NCBI RefSeq assembly: GCF_003149455.1
Contig: NZ_QFFK01000003.1
Coordinates: 558,001-622,000 of the forward strand
Source: Chitinophaga deserti
GTDB taxonomy: Bacteria > Bacteroidota > Bacteroidia > Chitinophagales > Chitinophagaceae
DNA length: 64,000 nt
Reading direction: 5' to 3'
In this document: one piece after another, positions 63,831 to 64,000 of the stretch
Position numbering within the stretch: the stretch's first letter is position 1
How the letters are laid out: the number at the start of each line of letters is the position of its first letter
Position numbers and translations under genes: made by a program
Notes under the pieces: model-generated
The model's input: the letters and a program-made list of their open reading frames with translations, nothing else
Told to the model about the DNA's origin: nothing
Database searches by the model: none

Positions 63831-64000
63831 ATGGAAAACTTAGAAAAAGCAGTTATCGGGCAGCTGGTATCAGACAATTACCGCACCGCTGCCGTATTCA
63901 GGAAACACCGTATTGATTTCTGCTGCAATGGCAACCGGACGGTGGAAGAAGCCTGTTCCCAGAAGAAAATCGACCTGTCTACAGTAACCGGTGAACTGGA
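63831..64000 (+). CDS. ric: Iron-sulfur cluster repair di-iron protein (RIC/YtfE/ScdA), 5' part
   Basis: The first 56 codons are in the window. The N-terminal ScdA_N domain is clear: MENLEKAVIGQLVSDNYRTA, then VFRKHRIDFCCNG, then the EEAC motif. The usual CCGG is CCNG here. RIC proteins repair Fe-S clusters damaged by NO or oxidants through a di-iron site in the C-terminal hemerythrin-like domain, which is beyond the window edge. It lies downstream of the Crp/Fnr and small membrane protein genes. Confidence 0.85.
   Translation, partial: MENLEKAVIGQLVSDNYRTAAVFRKHRIDFCCNGNRTVEEACSQKKIDLSTVTGEL

Overview
The window looks like chromosomal DNA of a Bacteroidota bacterium, most likely Chitinophagaceae (Chitinophaga or a close relative). 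The signs are a SusC/SusD pair, a PorW/SprE lipoprotein and a type IX secretion (T9SS) tail protein, LytTR/LytS-type signalling, DUF4407, DUF4386 and DUF3575 families, and Bacteroidota-type promoters (TTTG or TTG, about 19 nt, then TAnnTTTG) in front of many genes. I found no rRNA, tRNA, insertion sequence, prophage or CRISPR array.

Layout. 1-4 kb: a truncated exported-protein gene, purine nucleoside phosphorylase, sucC, a DUF4407 membrane protein and an OsmC protein. 4-8 kb: an exported tandem NTF2-like protein flanked by 11-bp-period repeat arrays, then a leftward group of SprT protease, a small membrane protein, AtpZ, bactofilin and a membrane-anchored stub. 8-20 kb: PorW, PBP1A, an M28 peptidase, yidC, pyrG, a thioesterase and DUF4386. 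20-23.7 kb: a sulfite reductase - cobA - siroheme synthase operon. 24-34 kb: a repeat-rich spacer, a HAD phosphatase, an AT-rich pair of small genes with a HEPN-like protein, a siderophore-type TonB receptor and a SusC/SusD pair without enzymes. 34-45 kb: rpsA, a rhomboid protease, a hybrid sensor kinase, ispH, a LytTR/LytS two-component pair and cmk. 45-50.6 kb: three exported surface or fibre-like proteins. 50.7-64 kb: clpC, a STAS protein with RNase Z, DUF3575, dapA/accA, a leftward group with kynureninase and an SGNH hydrolase, an alpha/beta hydrolase, and a Crp/Fnr - small membrane protein - RIC group that suggests a nitrosative-stress response.

The most interesting signal is in front of the sulfite reductase operon (23539-23743). 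A consensus promoter is followed by a 14-codon ORF with the run M-C-G-C-C-W, then an intrinsic terminator, then the structural genes. Two mutually exclusive pairings can be drawn that involve the leader ORF and the terminator. This reads as a cysteine-responsive ribosome-mediated attenuator. Assimilatory sulfite reductase needs siroheme, which the next two genes make, so cysteine supply would control the reductase and its cofactor together.

The second unusual theme is a set of intergenic arrays that share an exact 11-bp period but not a sequence (4142-4250, 5558-5608 with a degenerate extension to about 5777, 34400-34495 and 55993-56146). Two of them switch to inverted units and could form large hairpins. 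A perfect CRP-type palindrome (63231-63246) lies between the divergent Crp/Fnr gene and its neighbour. All functional statements come from reading the sequence and from family knowledge; no database search or folding program was run.
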